Of a DNA stretch of 64,000 bases, positions 11,341 to 23,053 are shown piece by piece. The DNA comes from Buttiauxella agrestis. GTDB taxonomy: Bacteria > Pseudomonadota > Gammaproteobacteria > Enterobacterales > Enterobacteriaceae. Each line of letters opens with the position of its first letter. Position 1 is the first letter of the stretch. The DNA is taken from NCBI RefSeq assembly GCF_900446255.1, contig NZ_UIGI01000001.1, forward strand, positions 3,994,763 to 4,058,762. Reading direction: 5' to 3'. Position numbers and translations under genes: made by a program. The notes beneath the pieces are model-generated. The model saw only the letters and a list, made by a program, of their open reading frames with translations. It searched no databases and was not told where the DNA came from.

Positions 11341-12693
11341 CTAAAACCGAGAGAAATCATTGAAAAGTGCAAGCCCCATCAACAGCACCAGCAATATAGA
11401 GCCAATGCGGTAACTAAAGTCTTGAACTCGCTCGGAAACCGGCCCACCTTTCAGTTTTTCAATCGCCAAAAAGAGCAGATGCCCCCCGTCGAGGACGGGT
11501 AACGGAAACAGGTTGATAATCCCCAGATTGACGCTAATCAGCGCCAGGAACATCAGATAGTAAATCAACCCAGATTCCGCCGACATACCTGCACCTTGAG
11601 CTATGGAGATTGGCCCACTGAGGTTATTTAGCTTGATGTCACCGGTTATTAATTTCCCCAACATGTTGACCGTAAGCTTCATGAGTTGCCAGGTTTTATC
11701 CGTGGCTTCTGCAACTGCGGCAAACGGCCCATACTGGCGTACTGTTTTATACTCATCAGGCAGCGGGATAACTTTTGGAACCACACCCGCAAACCCTTCA
11801 GGCTTCGCATTACCCGGTTTTGTATCCGGTATCAGCGTTAAAGACAAGAGCGCCCCTTGTCTTTCTATTTCTAGCTCCAGTGCGTGACCTGGATTGTCAC
11901 GCACCTGACTAACAAATTCTGTCCACTGCGTAAGAGCCGCACCGTTGACTTTAACGATCCTGTCCCCGGCTTGCAAACCTGCTTTATTCGCAGCGGAATT
12001 TGGCTGCACTTCTTGTAAAACCGTTTCAATTTGCGGACGGCGTGGCCCGATGCCAAGTGAAGTAACCGGATCCTGCTTTTCTGGCTCAAACTGCCAGTGG
12101 CGCAAATCCAGAGTTTTTTCACTGCGCAAATTCGAACCCAGCGGGGCCATTGACACCTTGACATTGTCATCGCCAATCTTCGCCATCAACGCGAGCTGAA
12201 CTGATTCCCAATCAGGCGTTTCGATACCATCTATCGCTTTAAGTTCCATGCCTGGTGCAATTTGTGCTTCTGCCGCTATCGAGTTGGGCGTAATTTCACC
12301 AACAACCGGACGGACACCAGGGACACCAATGATAAACACAAGCCAATAGGCAAACACAGCGAAGATAAAGTTAGCAATCGGACCAGCAGCAATAATTGCG
12401 GCTCGTTGAGAAACGGTTTTGTTATTGAAGGCCTGGTGACGCAATTCCGGGGCAACTGCCTCGACGCGTTCATCAAGCATTTTGACATAACCGCCCAGAG
12501 GGATTAGAGCGATGACAAATTCTGTACCATGGCGGTCAGAACGACGCCAGAGCGCTTTACCAAAACCAATGGAAAAGCGCTCTACTTTAACGCCACAGCG
12601 GCGAGCAACCCAAAAATGGCCGAACTCATGCACGGTAATTAGTACACCCAGTGCAACGATAAATGCAGCCAAATTCCAGAGTAAGCTCAGCAT
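11341..12693 (-). CDS. rseP: Site-2 intramembrane protease RseP
   Basis: Zinc metalloprotease of the inner membrane that cleaves RseA after DegS, releasing sigma-E. It has 450 residues. The zinc motif HEFGH is at residues 22-26 in the first membrane segment. Two tandem PDZ domains occupy the periplasmic region ([19 protein letters not shown] and [20 protein letters not shown]), and the third metal ligand lies in [10 protein letters not shown] near residue 400. It sits between cdsA and bamA, so the envelope-stress protease and the Bam core are co-transcribed. Confidence 0.97.
   Translation of the reverse strand: MLSLLWNLAAFIVALGVLITVHEFGHFWVARRCGVKVERFSIGFGKALWRRSDRHGTEFVIALIPLGGYVKMLDERVEAVAPELRHQAFNNKTVSQRAAIIAAGPIANFIFAVFAYWLVFIIGVPGVRPVVGEITPNSIAAEAQIAPGMELKAIDGIETPDWESVQLALMAKIGDDNVKVSMAPLGSNLRSEKTLDLRHWQFEPEKQDPVTSLGIGPRRPQIETVLQEVQPNSAANKAGLQAGDRIVKVNGAALTQWTEFVSQVRDNPGHALELEIERQGALLSLTLIPDTKPGNAKPEGFAGVVPKVIPLPDEYKTVRQYGPFAAVAEATDKTWQLMKLTVNMLGKLITGDIKLNNLSGPISIAQGAGMSAESGLIYYLMFLALISVNLGIINLFPLPVLDGGHLLFLAIEKLKGGPVSERVQDFSYRIGSILLVLLMGLALFNDFSRF
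12219..12247 (-). promoter_or_regulatory. Possible internal sigma-E promoter within rseP
   Basis: The minus strand has GGAACTT (12247-12241), then 16 bases, then TCGAAA, which resembles the sigma-E pattern GGAACTT-N16-TCNNA. It would drive bamA and skp from inside rseP, about 900 bases before bamA. The bases also encode conserved RseP residues (Met-Glu-Leu), so a chance match is possible. Confidence 0.3.
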
Positions 12694-12704
12694 ATAACCT
12701 TCCG

Positions 12705-13562
12705 TTAAATCGTCCTGAATACCAGCAATAACAGACAGGCAAATACCGGTACTGCTGCTGTAAGGCTATCTATGCGGTCAAGGATACCACCATGACCGGG
12801 GATCAAGTGACCGCTATCTTTAATCCCTGCTTCACGCTTAAACATGCTTTCGGTTAAATCACCCAGCACTGATGCCAGAGCGGCAATGACCGAACAAGTC
12901 AACAGGATAACTGGCGCCACATCCAGATTTGCCCACATGCCAAACAGCAGTGAGATTATCGCAGAAGTGAACAAACCGCCAAAGAAGCCCTGCCAGGTTT
13001 TACCCGGTGAGACTTTTGGGGCGAGTTTATGTTTGCCAAACATTTTGCCAAACATATATGCACCGGAGTCAGCACCCCAGACCAAAACCATCACATACAA
13101 CAGCCAGATTGAGCCTGTGTAATGGTTAATATCATAGTGCCAGTTACGCAGTACAATCATGCCCCAGAAAAACGGCACAATCGTTAAAACGCCGAATATC
13201 AGACGTAGCGTTTTAGAGTTACGCCAGATTGATGCTGAGCCAGGATAGAAAAGCACCAACAGCAATGCAGCAAACCACCAGGCTAAAGACGCCCAGAGTG
13301 ATGCTTCAATGAGCGGGATATGGACCGTGCGCTGATATTCGGGTAATGCAAATAGCATCAGAGCCAATAACAACCCACACAAAACAGCAAGCCACACGCG
13401 CTGAGAGCGAGCTTTAAAACCTGCTAGTTGTCCCCATTCCCAGGCTGCGAGCATACAAACCACGAGGGTTGTAATGGCAAATCCTACAGGTGGAAGCCAG
13501 AATAACGCGGCTATGACCACCGGGATTAAAATAAACGCAGAAAGCAGGCGATACTTCAGCAA
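12705..13562 (-). CDS. cdsA: Phosphatidate cytidylyltransferase
   Basis: Makes CDP-diacylglycerol from phosphatidic acid and CTP, the branch point of phospholipid synthesis. It has 285 residues and about eight hydrophobic membrane segments. The CdsA signature is complete near the C-terminus: [20 protein letters not shown] followed by ILDRIDS. The start codon is TTG (13562-13560) behind a GGGGGT Shine-Dalgarno stretch, giving [10 protein letters not shown], the family start. It lies between uppS and rseP with spacers of 18 and 11 bases. Confidence 0.97.
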   Translation of the reverse strand: MLKYRLLSAFILIPVVIAALFWLPPVGFAITTLVVCMLAAWEWGQLAGFKARSQRVWLAVLCGLLLALMLFALPEYQRTVHIPLIEASLWASLAWWFAALLLVLFYPGSASIWRNSKTLRLIFGVLTIVPFFWGMIVLRNWHYDINHYTGSIWLLYVMVLVWGADSGAYMFGKMFGKHKLAPKVSPGKTWQGFFGGLFTSAIISLLFGMWANLDVAPVILLTCSVIAALASVLGDLTESMFKREAGIKDSGHLIPGHGGILDRIDSLTAAVPVFACLLLLVFRTI

Positions 13563-13580
13563 AAGTGACCCCCAACAGGC

Positions 13581-14333
13581 TTACTCACCACCAGGTGCCG
13601 TGCCACCAAAACGACGCTCTCGATTTGCAAAAGCATTTAGCGCACCTTCAAAGTCTTGTTCATCGAAATCAGGCCAAAGAACATCAGTGAAATAAAGTTC
13701 TGCGTAGGCAATCTGCCAAATCAGAAAGTTACTGATACGATGCTCTCCCCCTGTCCTAATTACCAAATCTACGGGAGCCAGTTCATTCATGCAGATTTGC
13801 TTGCTCAGCAACTCTTCATCAATCTGATCAGGACGCAATAAACCGTCCTGAACCTGTTCGGCGAGATGCCGCACTCCCTGAATAATATCCCAACGTCCGC
13901 CATAGTTCGCGGCGATATTGAGAGTCAAACCTGTATTGGTACTGGTTAAGGCTTCGGCTTTATTAATACGTTCTTGCAGGCGAGCATTGAACCGGCTGGT
14001 GTCGCCGATAATGCGCAGACGAACATTGTGACGATGCAAACTTTTGACTTCGCTATCTAAAGCCCACACAAACAATTCCATCAGCGCGCTCACTTCCTGA
14101 GCCGGGCGATTCCAGTTTTCACTACTGAAAGCATAAAGTGTCAGTGCATCAATACCATTATTTGCGGCAAAACTCACAGCCCGGCGAACAGACTTAGCTC
14201 CCGCTTTGTGACCGGAAACTCGCATCTTCCCTTGACGCTTTGCCCAACGACCGTTGCCATCCATGATAATGGCAACATGACGCGCGCCATGCTCGGATTG
14301 TGTTTCGCTTATTTGTTGGTTTGCAGACAACAT
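13581..14333 (-). CDS. uppS: Undecaprenyl diphosphate synthase
   Basis: Cis-prenyltransferase (also called ispU) that extends farnesyl diphosphate to the C55 carrier for peptidoglycan and other envelope glycans. It has 250 residues. The catalytic aspartate is D25 in HVAIIMDGNGRWAKRQG; LYAFSSENWNRP and the C-terminal LVIRTGGEHRISNFLIWQ are family hallmarks. It follows dxr after a terminator and precedes cdsA, so isoprenoid precursor supply and lipid-carrier synthesis are adjacent. Confidence 0.97.
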   Translation of the reverse strand: MLSANQQISETQSEHGARHVAIIMDGNGRWAKRQGKMRVSGHKAGAKSVRRAVSFAANNGIDALTLYAFSSENWNRPAQEVSALMELFVWALDSEVKSLHRHNVRLRIIGDTSRFNARLQERINKAEALTSTNTGLTLNIAANYGGRWDIIQGVRHLAEQVQDGLLRPDQIDEELLSKQICMNELAPVDLVIRTGGEHRISNFLIWQIAYAELYFTDVLWPDFDEQDFEGALNAFANRERRFGGTAPGGE

Positions 14334-14392
14334 AACGCGTAATTATTCCCAGATATGGATTAAGCGGTACTCAAAATGATTTCAGCTTTTAC

Positions 14393-14420
14393 ATAAAAAA
14401 GCCGTGCTATAACACGGCTT
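14393..14420 (-). terminator. Rho-independent terminator after dxr
   Basis: On the minus strand, AAGCCGTG and CACGGCTT form a GC-rich stem with a short loop, followed by a run of six T. It lies 100 bases beyond the dxr stop and 60 bases before uppS. Confidence 0.85.
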
Positions 14421-14519
14421 ACCAATCATTCAGCCAGTTTTTCCTGACTGAAAGATGGCGCAGACTATATCACTGAAGCACAGAGCTAACAAATACAGGT
14501 ACATCAGCCGGATGAATAA

Positions 14520-15719
14520 TCATCGGGTTGCGATACGTGTCACCAGATTTCGGGCAACCTCGCGCGCTTTTGCATCCACCGCCAGCACTTCTTCTACGCT
14601 CTTTGGCTCAGTCAGTTCCACACTATCAAGAACAGCACGGTTTAAGGAAGCAATGTCGGTAAATCGCAGTTGCTCTTGCAAGAACGCCTCAACAACAACT
14701 TCATTGGCTGCATTAAGCACAGTTGTCGCGGCCTGTCCTTGCTCAAACGCTTCCATCGCCAGCTTCAAGCAAGGATAGCGGTGATAGTCTGGTTCCATAA
14801 AGGTGAAAGTCCCAATCTTACAAAAATCGAGCGGTTCCACACCTGACTGCACGCGCTCTGGAAAAGCCATGGCGTGTGCAATTGGAGTACGCATATCTGG
14901 TGCGCCTAACTGCGCCAGAACGCTTCCATCACGATAGCGAACCATCGAATGGATGACTGACTGCGGATGGATCAGTACTTCCATTTGTTTAGCTGATGCA
15001 TTGAATAGCCAGCGGGCTTCAATATATTCGAGACCTTTGTTCATCATGGTGGCCGAGTCAACGGAGATTTTACGCCCCATCGACCAGTTCGGATGGCTAC
15101 AAGCCTGGTCCGGCGTCATTACCGCAAGCTCACTCAAAAGCGTCTCACGGAATGGGCCACCTGATCCGGTAAGAATAATCGACGAAACGCCATTACTCTC
15201 AAGTTCAGCGTACCCGAGGTTTTGCTGGATTGTTTCCGGTAAACTCTGAAAAATCGCGTTGTGTTCACTGTCGATAGGCAGCAACTGAGCTTTACTGCGT
15301 TGCACCGCGTCCATAAACAAACGCCCACACGTCACCAGTGACTCTTTATTTGCCAGCAAGACTTGTTTACCGGCGGCAATCGCAGCAAGCGTAGGTAACA
15401 GCCCAGCAGCCCCAACAATCGCGGCCATCACTTGATTCACTTCATCCAGTGCGGCCATTTCGCATGCTGCATGCTGCCCGGACAGAACTTCAGTAGCACT
15501 CCCCTGCTCTTTTAGCAGACGACGCAATTGGCTCGCAGAAACCTCATCATCCATCACCGCCCAACGTGGCTTGAACTCCAGGCATTGTTCAGCCATTCGC
15601 GTGACATTCTTCCCGGCAACTAATGCCACGACGGAGAATTTTTCAGGGTTATGACGCACAACGCTAAGGGTACTGGTACCGATAGATCCGGTAGAGCCAA
15701 GAATGGTCAGTTGCTTCAT
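14520..15719 (-). CDS. dxr: 1-deoxy-D-xylulose 5-phosphate reductoisomerase
   Basis: Second enzyme of the MEP isoprenoid pathway: rearranges and reduces DXP to MEP with NADPH. From the ATG at 15719 it has 399 residues, one more than in E. coli; an upstream in-frame extension lacks homology. The NADPH-binding loop [10 protein letters not shown] starts at residue 7, and the metal and substrate regions [13 protein letters not shown] and SGGPFR are clear. It lies downstream of frr beyond a strong terminator. Confidence 0.97.
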   Translation of the reverse strand: MKQLTILGSTGSIGTSTLSVVRHNPEKFSVVALVAGKNVTRMAEQCLEFKPRWAVMDDEVSASQLRRLLKEQGSATEVLSGQHAACEMAALDEVNQVMAAIVGAAGLLPTLAAIAAGKQVLLANKESLVTCGRLFMDAVQRSKAQLLPIDSEHNAIFQSLPETIQQNLGYAELESNGVSSIILTGSGGPFRETLLSELAVMTPDQACSHPNWSMGRKISVDSATMMNKGLEYIEARWLFNASAKQMEVLIHPQSVIHSMVRYRDGSVLAQLGAPDMRTPIAHAMAFPERVQSGVEPLDFCKIGTFTFMEPDYHRYPCLKLAMEAFEQGQAATTVLNAANEVVVEAFLQEQLRFTDIASLNRAVLDSVELTEPKSVEEVLAVDAKAREVARNLVTRIATR

Positions 15720-15754
15720 GGGGCGCTCTGGAGTTTTAGTATGAATAATCAAAT

Positions 15755-15810
15755 AAAAAACGCCGTAGACAATAATCGTGGCGTGAGCCACGGCTTGCAT
15801 ACGGCGTTTG
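15755..15810 (-). terminator. Nested-hairpin terminator after frr
   Basis: Outer arms AAACGCCGTA/TACGGCGTTT enclose an inner hairpin CGTGGC-TCAC-GCCACG (minus strand), and the outer right arm runs into a T-rich tract. The double-stem form is unusual but the T-run orientation fits termination of frr transcripts. Confidence 0.75.
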
Positions 15811-15828
15811 ACCCGTCATATCAACGGA

Positions 15829-16386
15829 TTAGAACTGCATCAACTCAGCTTCTTTCTCAGCCAGAGCCGAGTCTACTTTTTTGATAGCAGCATCAGTCAG
15901 TTTCTGAACGTCATCCTGGGAGCGACGATCGTCATCTTCGCTGATTTCTTTATCTTTCAGCAGCGCTTTAACTTTGTCGTTAGCATCACGGCGAACGTTA
16001 CGAACCGCAACACGCGCGCCTTCAGCTTCGCCACGTACAATCTTGATCAGATCTTTACGACGTTCTTCAGTCAGTGCTGGCAGTGGAACACGAATATCGG
16101 TACCGGCAGAGCTTGGGTTCAGACCGAGGTCGGAAGTCATAATCGCTTTCTCAACGGCCTGGCTCAGGGAGCGGTCAAACACGTTGATCTTCAGTGTGCG
16201 AGAATCTTCAACCGTTACGCTCGCCAGCTGGCGCAGTGGAGTTGGTGTTCCGTAATACTCCACAATGATACCGTCCAGCAGAGATGGAGAGGCGCGGCCG
16301 GTGCGGATTTTACTGATTTGAGTTTTGAATGCTTCTACGCATTTTTCCATACGCACTTCGGCATCTTTTCTGATATCACTTATCAC
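15829..16386 (-). CDS. frr: Ribosome recycling factor
   Basis: With EF-G it splits post-termination ribosomes. I chose the GTG at 16386-16384, which gives the standard 185 residues starting [13 protein letters not shown] and has AAGGA upstream. An in-frame extension to 16425 has no support. The helical domain contains [15 protein letters not shown], the sequence near the conserved Arg cluster, and the C-terminus ends in KEAELMQF. It is in the conserved rpsB-tsf-pyrH-frr order. Confidence 0.97.
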   Translation of the reverse strand: MISDIRKDAEVRMEKCVEAFKTQISKIRTGRASPSLLDGIIVEYYGTPTPLRQLASVTVEDSRTLKINVFDRSLSQAVEKAIMTSDLGLNPSSAGTDIRVPLPALTEERRKDLIKIVRGEAEGARVAVRNVRRDANDKVKALLKDKEISEDDDRRSQDDVQKLTDAAIKKVDSALAEKEAELMQF

Positions 16387-16557
16387 GTTACGAATCCTTG
16401 AAAACTGGTTTAGGGCAGACCACACTTCACGCTGCGATGCAGACGCTGCGAGCTAAGTATAGCCCTGTTTATTCATGGCGCCCGTTGGGGTTGCCTGCTA
16501 CTCAATTAATCAGAGTAAGTAAAATCGAATCTTACCCTGATTTAGCATCGACTGAAA

Positions 16558-17283
16558 TTATTCAGTGATTAAAGTGCCTTCTTTTTCGCCCATCACAACA
16601 CGGCGAAGCGCACCTGGTTTGTTCATGTTGAAAACACGAATCGGTATTTTGTGATCGCGAGCCAGGGTAAACGCCGCCAAATCCATCACTTTCAATTCTT
16701 TTTCCAGCACTTCGGTATAGGTCAATCGCTCGCAAAGCGTGGCGGTAGGATCTTGAACCGGATCCGCAGTAAACACGCCATCAACTTTTGTCGCTTTCAA
16801 TACGACATCGGCTTCAATCTCAATACCACGCAAACACGCAGCAGAGTCAGTGGTAAAGAACGGGTTACCGGTACCAGCCGCCAGGATAACGACGCGGTTA
16901 TTGCGCAGCAGACTGATAGCTTCTGCCCAGCTGTAGTTATCACACACGCCATTCAATGGAATAGCGGACATCAAGCGGGCGTTCACATAGGCGCGATGAA
17001 GCGCATCACGCATTGCCAGGCCGTTCATGACGGTGGCCAACATGCCCATGTGGTCGCCCACAACACGGTTCATACCGGCTTTTGCCAGGCCCGCACCGCG
17101 GAATAAGTTGCCACCACCAATCACCACCCCGACCTGAATGCCCAATTCAACCAGCTCTTTTATTTCCTGAGCCATACGATCAAGGATGCTTGCATCAATA
17201 CCGAAGCCTTCGGTACCTTGCAGCGCTTCGCCGCTTAGCTTGAGCAGAATGCGTTTGTAGACAGGTTTTGCATTGGTAGCCAT
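16558..17283 (-). CDS. pyrH: Uridylate kinase
   Basis: Phosphorylates UMP to UDP; a hexameric amino-acid-kinase-family enzyme controlled by GTP and UTP in relatives. It has 241 residues, as in E. coli. [13 protein letters not shown] at the N-terminus binds phosphate, and [13 protein letters not shown] and the segment near residue 135-165 ([19 protein letters not shown]) form the nucleotide site. It lies 157 bases after tsf, beyond the tsf terminator, so it likely has its own promoter as well. Confidence 0.97.
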   Translation of the reverse strand: MATNAKPVYKRILLKLSGEALQGTEGFGIDASILDRMAQEIKELVELGIQVGVVIGGGNLFRGAGLAKAGMNRVVGDHMGMLATVMNGLAMRDALHRAYVNARLMSAIPLNGVCDNYSWAEAISLLRNNRVVILAAGTGNPFFTTDSAACLRGIEIEADVVLKATKVDGVFTADPVQDPTATLCERLTYTEVLEKELKVMDLAAFTLARDHKIPIRVFNMNKPGALRRVVMGEKEGTLITE

Positions 17284-17402
17284 GATTCTTTCCTGGGAAC
17301 AGTCAACGAATGGGGATGGTTAATTCAGGCGACATCATGTCGCATATCAGCAAGTTCTGTATCAGAGCAGACTGATTTTTAAAGCCCGGCTTTTTAAATC
17401 CA

Positions 17403-17433
17403 GATAAAAAGGAACCGCCAATTGGCGGCTCCC
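17403..17433 (-). terminator. Terminator after tsf
   Basis: On the minus strand the stem GGGAGCCGCC-AATT-GGCGGTTCC (one mismatch) is followed by TTTTTATC. It lies just past the tsf stop and ends the rpsB-tsf operon. Confidence 0.85.
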
Positions 17434-17440
17434 TTAACAA

Positions 17441-18292
17441 TTAAGACTGCTTGGACATTGCAGCAACTTCTGCTGCGAAGTCAGTCTCAACTTTCTGGAT
17501 GCCTTCGCCCACTTCAAAGCGGATGAAGCCATTCACGTCGGCATTGTGCTCTTTCAGAATCTGACCAACAGTTTTGCTTGGATCGATTACGAAAGGCTGA
17601 CCAGTCAGAGAAACTTCACCGGTGAATTTCTTCATACGGCCTTCAACCATTTTCTCTGCAATTTCTTTTGGCTTGCCAGACTGCATAGCGATGTCCAGCT
17701 GAACCTGGTATTCTTTCTCTACCACTTCAGCAGACACGTCTTCTGGTTTAACGAATTCTGGCTTGCTTGCAGCGATGTGCATTGCAATTTGCTTAACCAG
17801 ATCTTCGTCAGCGCCTTTAGCGGCCACCAGAACGCCGATGCGAGCACCGTGCAGGTAACTACCCAAAACGTCGCCTTCAAGTACGGAAACGCGACGGATG
17901 TTGATGTTCTCACCGATTTTAGCAACCAGAGCAACACGTTCTTCTTCGAACTGTGCTTTCAGAACTTCAACGTCAGTCACTTTACCAGCAGCAGCTGCGT
18001 CCAGTACTTTGTCAGCGAATGCCTGGAAACCAGCATCTTTAGCAACGAAGTCAGTCTGGCAGTTAACTTCCAGAATCACAGCGTAGCCGTCAGCAATCTT
18101 AGTTTTGATCACACCGTCAGCAGCAACGTTACCTGCTTTCTTAGCCGCTTTGATCGCACCAGATTTACGCATGTTTTCGATTGCCAGCTCGATGTCGCCA
18201 TTAGCTTCAGTCAGGGCTTTTTTGCAATCCATCATGCCTGCGCCAGTACGTTCACGCAGTTCTTTTACCAGAGCAGCAGTAATATCAGCCAT
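17441..18292 (-). CDS. tsf: Elongation factor Ts
   Basis: Nucleotide exchange factor for EF-Tu. It has 283 residues as in E. coli. An N-terminal UBA-like domain ([19 protein letters not shown]) precedes the core with the EF-Tu-contacting TDFVAKD motif near residue 80, and the C-terminal module ends in [11 protein letters not shown]. It is the second gene of the rpsB-tsf operon, separated from rpsB by a 153-base spacer holding a partial terminator. Confidence 0.98.
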   Translation of the reverse strand: MADITAALVKELRERTGAGMMDCKKALTEANGDIELAIENMRKSGAIKAAKKAGNVAADGVIKTKIADGYAVILEVNCQTDFVAKDAGFQAFADKVLDAAAAGKVTDVEVLKAQFEEERVALVAKIGENINIRRVSVLEGDVLGSYLHGARIGVLVAAKGADEDLVKQIAMHIAASKPEFVKPEDVSAEVVEKEYQVQLDIAMQSGKPKEIAEKMVEGRMKKFTGEVSLTGQPFVIDPSKTVGQILKEHNADVNGFIRFEVGEGIQKVETDFAAEVAAMSKQS

Positions 18293-18360
18293 TCTAAAAT
18301 CCTCGGTTATCTCGTAGAGAGAGATAAGCCCTGGTTCACCGTACAGACGAACCCTGGCTC

Positions 18361-18391
18361 AAAATAAAAAGGGGACCTGAGACAGGCCCCC
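18361..18391 (-). terminator. Partial terminator or attenuator between rpsB and tsf
   Basis: On the minus strand GGGGGCCTG-TCT-CAGGTCCCC is followed by TTTTTATTTT. A terminator inside this operon is known from E. coli, where it lowers tsf expression relative to rpsB; the same role is inferred here. Confidence 0.75.
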
Positions 18392-18445
18392 TAACCAAAC
18401 TATTCAATACCTGGTTAATAAGGGCTCAAATAAGAGCGAACCTTA

Positions 18446-19361
<916 letters not shown>

Positions 19362-19483
19362 TAGTTGTTGGTAGATTGTGCGGACATTGATTCTCGATTT
19401 GGCACCGATCGTACGCCCTGATAACATTGCCCGACTCACTGCTCAATTATTGTCGATTATCACGACACCTGCGGACAGAATTA

Positions 19484-20278
19484 ATGGCTATTTCAATTAA
19501 AACACCTGAAGAAATCGAAAAAATGCGCGTTGCGGGCAGACTTGCCGCTGAAGTGCTGGAAATGATCGAATCCCACGTAAAACCGGGCGTCACCACTGGC
19601 GAACTCGACCGTATTTGTAATGATTACATCGTTAACCAACAGCAGGCTGTTTCTGCCTGTCTGGGCTACCACGGCTTCCCAAAATCCGTGTGCATCTCAA
19701 TTAACGAAGTCGTCTGTCACGGTATTCCTGATGACGCTAAAGTGCTGAAAGATGGTGATATCGTCAACATCGACGTCACCGTGATTAAAGACGAATACCA
19801 TGGTGACACCTCAAAAATGTTCATCGTGGGCAAGCCGACAATCCTCGGTGAGCGTCTGTGCCGTGTGACCCAGGAAAGCCTGTATTTGTCACTGCGCATG
19901 GTTAAACCAGGCATCCGTCTGCGTACCCTTGGCGCGGCTATTCAGAAGTTCGTTGAAGCAGAAGGTTTTTCCGTGGTTCGCGAGTATTGCGGACACGGTA
20001 TCGGCCGTGTATTCCACGAAGAACCACAAGTTCTGCATTATGACGCTGATGACGGCGGCGTGGTGCTGCAACCGGGTATGACGTTCACCATTGAACCAAT
20101 GGTGAACGCCGGTGATTACCGCATTCGCACCATGAAAGACGGTTGGACGGTGAAAACCAAAGATCGCAGCTTGTCTGCACAATACGAGCATACTATTGTG
20201 GTGACAGATAACGGCTGCGAAATTCTCACATTGCGTAAAGATGACACCATCCCGAATGTGATTTCGCATAACGAGTGA
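19484..20278 (+). CDS. map: Methionine aminopeptidase
   Basis: Removes the N-terminal methionine from nascent proteins; a type I dinuclear metallopeptidase. From the ATG at 19484 it has 264 residues, the E. coli length; an in-frame extension to 19427 is not conserved. Metal ligands lie in IVNIDVTVIKDEYHGDTSKMF, GHGIGRVFHEEP and FTIEPMV. The residue before FHEEP is Val, where E. coli has Gly. Divergent from rpsB, and followed by a terminator that separates it from glnD. Confidence 0.97.
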   Translation: MAISIKTPEEIEKMRVAGRLAAEVLEMIESHVKPGVTTGELDRICNDYIVNQQQAVSACLGYHGFPKSVCISINEVVCHGIPDDAKVLKDGDIVNIDVTVIKDEYHGDTSKMFIVGKPTILGERLCRVTQESLYLSLRMVKPGIRLRTLGAAIQKFVEAEGFSVVREYCGHGIGRVFHEEPQVLHYDADDGGVVLQPGMTFTIEPMVNAGDYRIRTMKDGWTVKTKDRSLSAQYEHTIVVTDNGCEILTLRKDDTIPNVISHNE

Positions 20279-20303
20279 TTCGCCTGGCGCAAGTCAGCAA
20301 TCG

Positions 20304-20330
20304 AAGCCGGCATATTGCCGGCTTTTTTTA
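20304..20330 (+). terminator. Terminator after map
   Basis: AAGCCGGC-ATATT-GCCGGCTT followed by seven T, 26 bases after the map stop and just before the glnD start. Confidence 0.9.
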
Positions 20331-20341
20331 TGGATGGCGAC

Positions 20342-23014
20342 ATGACACAGAGTTTACCCGAGCAGTACGCGACCACGGTGCTTCCTGAGATTTCCGGGCA
20401 ACCTGACTATCCCGTCAACTGGTCTGATTCGGATCTTAACTGTGCCCAGATAAAAGCCCGTATCGACCTGTTCCAGCAATGGCTTGGAACAGCATTTGAT
20501 GACGGTATTTCCGCCGAAAAGCTGATAGACGCACGCACTGAATTTATCGACCAGCTCCTGCAACGTTTATGGCTCAGCTATGGCTTTGGTGATGTCGCCG
20601 AAACCGCACTGGTTGCTGTCGGGGGCTACGGGCGCGGCGAATTGCATCCCTTGTCTGATATTGATTTGCTGATTCTGAGCCGTAAGCGCTTAACCGAAAT
20701 CCAGGCACAGAAAATTGGCGAGCTACTCACATTACTGTGGGACGTAAAGCTGGAAGTAGGCCATAGCGTACGAACGCTGGAAGAGTGTTTACTCGAAGGC
20801 CTGTCAGATTTAACGGTCGCGACCAACCTGATTGAATCGCGCTTATTAATTGGCGATGTCGCCCTCTTCCTCGAACTGCAAAAACACATTTTTAGCGACG
20901 GTTTCTGGCCATCAGCCAAATTCTTTGCCGCCAAAATTGATGAGCAAAACGAGCGCCATCAGCGCTATCACGGCACCAGCTACAACCTCGAGCCGGACAT
21001 AAAAAGCAGCCCTGGCGGTTTACGCGACATCCACACGCTGCAATGGGTTGCACGCCGCCACTTTGGCGCCACGTCGATGAGCGAAATGGTCGGCTTTGGT
21101 TTTTTAACCGAGGCTGAACGCAACGAACTGGACGAATGCCAGCATCTGTTATGGCGCATCCGTTTTGCTCTGCACCTTGAAGTAAACCGTTACGATAATC
21201 GTCTGTTGTTTGACCGACAACTCAGCGTCGCGCAGCGCCTGAATTACAGCGGAGAAGGCAATCAGCCAGTGGAACACATGATGAAAGATTTTTATCGTGT
21301 GACCCGCCGCGTCGGCGAACTTAACCAGATGCTGCTACAGCTATTTGACGAAGCGATTCTTGCGCTCGACGCCAGCGAAAAACCCCGCCCACTCGACGAT
21401 GATTTCCAGCTGCGCGGCACCTTGATTGACCTGCGCGACGAAACGCTGTTTATGCGCGAACCCCAGGCCATTCTGCGCATGTTTTACATGATGGTGCGTA
21501 ACCGCGACATCAGCGGAATTTACTCGACCACATTGCGCCATCTGCGTCATGCGCGTCGCCATCTTGTACAGCCGCTCTGTTACATCCCAGAAGCGCGCGA
21601 TCTGTTCCTCACAATATTGCGCCACCCCGGTGCCGTGAGCCGCGCTTTACTGCCAATGCACCGCCACAGCGTGTTGTGGGCGTATATGCCGCAGTGGTCG
21701 CATATTGTCGGCCAGATGCAGTTCGATCTCTTCCACGCGTATACCGTTGATGAACACACCATTCGCGTGCTGCAAAAACTGGAAAGCTTCGCGAAAGAAG
21801 AAACTCGTCCGAAGCACCCATTATGTGTCGATCTCTGGCCTCGCCTGTCGCATCCGGAACTGATCCTGATTGCCGCTCTGTTCCACGACATCGCCAAAGG
21901 GCGCGGTGGCGATCACTCAGTGCTCGGTGCGCAGGACGTTTTAAAATTTGCCGAACTGCACGGTCTGAACTCACGCGAAACACAGCTCGTCGCCTGGCTG
22001 GTACGCCAGCACTTACTGATGTCCGTAACGGCACAGCGGCGTGACATTCAGGATCCGGAAGTCATTAAACAGTTTGCCGAAGAAGTACAAACGGAAAACC
22101 GCCTGCGTTATCTGGTTTGCCTGACGGTTGCGGATATCTGCGCCACCAACGAAACCCTGTGGAATAGCTGGAAACAGAGCCTGTTGCGTGAGCTGTACTT
22201 CGCCACTGAAAAACAGCTGCGACGCGGAATGCAAAACAGCCCGGATATGCGCGAACGTGTGCGCCACCACCAGCTACAAGCGCTGGCGTTGCTGCGTATG
22301 GATAACATCAATGAAGAAGCGCTGCATAATATCTGGCGCCGTTGCCGGGCAAACTATTTTGTCCGCCACACGCCAAATCAAATCGCCTGGCATGCACGTC
22401 ATTTACTCAAGCACGATCTCAGCAAGCCGATGATTTTGCTTAGTCCGCAGGCCACGCGCGGCGGTACTGAAATCTTTATCTGGAGCCCGGACAGGCCACA
22501 CCTGTTCGCGGCAGTTTGTGCCGAACTCGACAGGCGCAACCTCAGCGTTCACGACGCGCAAATTTTTACCACGCGTGACGGCATGGCAATGGATACCTTT
22601 ATCGTACTCGAGCCGGACGGTAGCCCGCTTTCCGCCGATCGGCACGATCTCATCCGCCATAGTATCGAACAAGCCATAACGCAGGTGAGCTGGCAGACGC
22701 CTCAACCGCGCCGCCAGTCAGCCAAACTTCGCCATTTTACTGTCGATACCGAAGTGAATTTCCTGCCCACTCACACTGACAGGCGCACATTCCTTGAGCT
22801 GATTGCACTTGATCAACCAGGCTTATTGGCCCGTGTCGGGGAAGTGTTCGCTGACCTTGGGATCTCGCTTTATGGCGCAAGAATTACGACAATTGGTGAG
22901 CGAGTAGAAGATTTATTTATAATAGCCACCGCCGACCGGCGTGCTCTTAATGATGAGTTGCAACAGGAAGTACAGCAACGGTTGACAGCGGCCCTTAATC
23001 CAAACGATAAATAA
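20342..23014 (+). CDS. glnD: Bifunctional uridylyltransferase / uridylyl-removing enzyme GlnD
   Basis: Senses glutamine and adds or removes UMP on PII proteins (GlnB, GlnK), the top of the nitrogen cascade. I chose the ATG at 20342, giving 890 residues as in E. coli; a longer in-frame form would start inside the map terminator. Domains in order: nucleotidyltransferase ([20 protein letters not shown], about residues 100-120), PII-uridylyltransferase region, HD domain ([15 protein letters not shown], near residue 515), and two C-terminal ACT domains ([20 protein letters not shown] and [20 protein letters not shown]). Confidence 0.97.
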   Translation: MTQSLPEQYATTVLPEISGQPDYPVNWSDSDLNCAQIKARIDLFQQWLGTAFDDGISAEKLIDARTEFIDQLLQRLWLSYGFGDVAETALVAVGGYGRGELHPLSDIDLLILSRKRLTEIQAQKIGELLTLLWDVKLEVGHSVRTLEECLLEGLSDLTVATNLIESRLLIGDVALFLELQKHIFSDGFWPSAKFFAAKIDEQNERHQRYHGTSYNLEPDIKSSPGGLRDIHTLQWVARRHFGATSMSEMVGFGFLTEAERNELDECQHLLWRIRFALHLEVNRYDNRLLFDRQLSVAQRLNYSGEGNQPVEHMMKDFYRVTRRVGELNQMLLQLFDEAILALDASEKPRPLDDDFQLRGTLIDLRDETLFMREPQAILRMFYMMVRNRDISGIYSTTLRHLRHARRHLVQPLCYIPEARDLFLTILRHPGAVSRALLPMHRHSVLWAYMPQWSHIVGQMQFDLFHAYTVDEHTIRVLQKLESFAKEETRPKHPLCVDLWPRLSHPELILIAALFHDIAKGRGGDHSVLGAQDVLKFAELHGLNSRETQLVAWLVRQHLLMSVTAQRRDIQDPEVIKQFAEEVQTENRLRYLVCLTVADICATNETLWNSWKQSLLRELYFATEKQLRRGMQNSPDMRERVRHHQLQALALLRMDNINEEALHNIWRRCRANYFVRHTPNQIAWHARHLLKHDLSKPMILLSPQATRGGTEIFIWSPDRPHLFAAVCAELDRRNLSVHDAQIFTTRDGMAMDTFIVLEPDGSPLSADRHDLIRHSIEQAITQVSWQTPQPRRQSAKLRHFTVDTEVNFLPTHTDRRTFLELIALDQPGLLARVGEVFADLGISLYGARITTIGERVEDLFIIATADRRALNDELQQEVQQRLTAALNPNDK

Positions 23015-23053
23015 CAGTCTGTTAATTTCGTCACAATCAGGAAAACTTTAACA

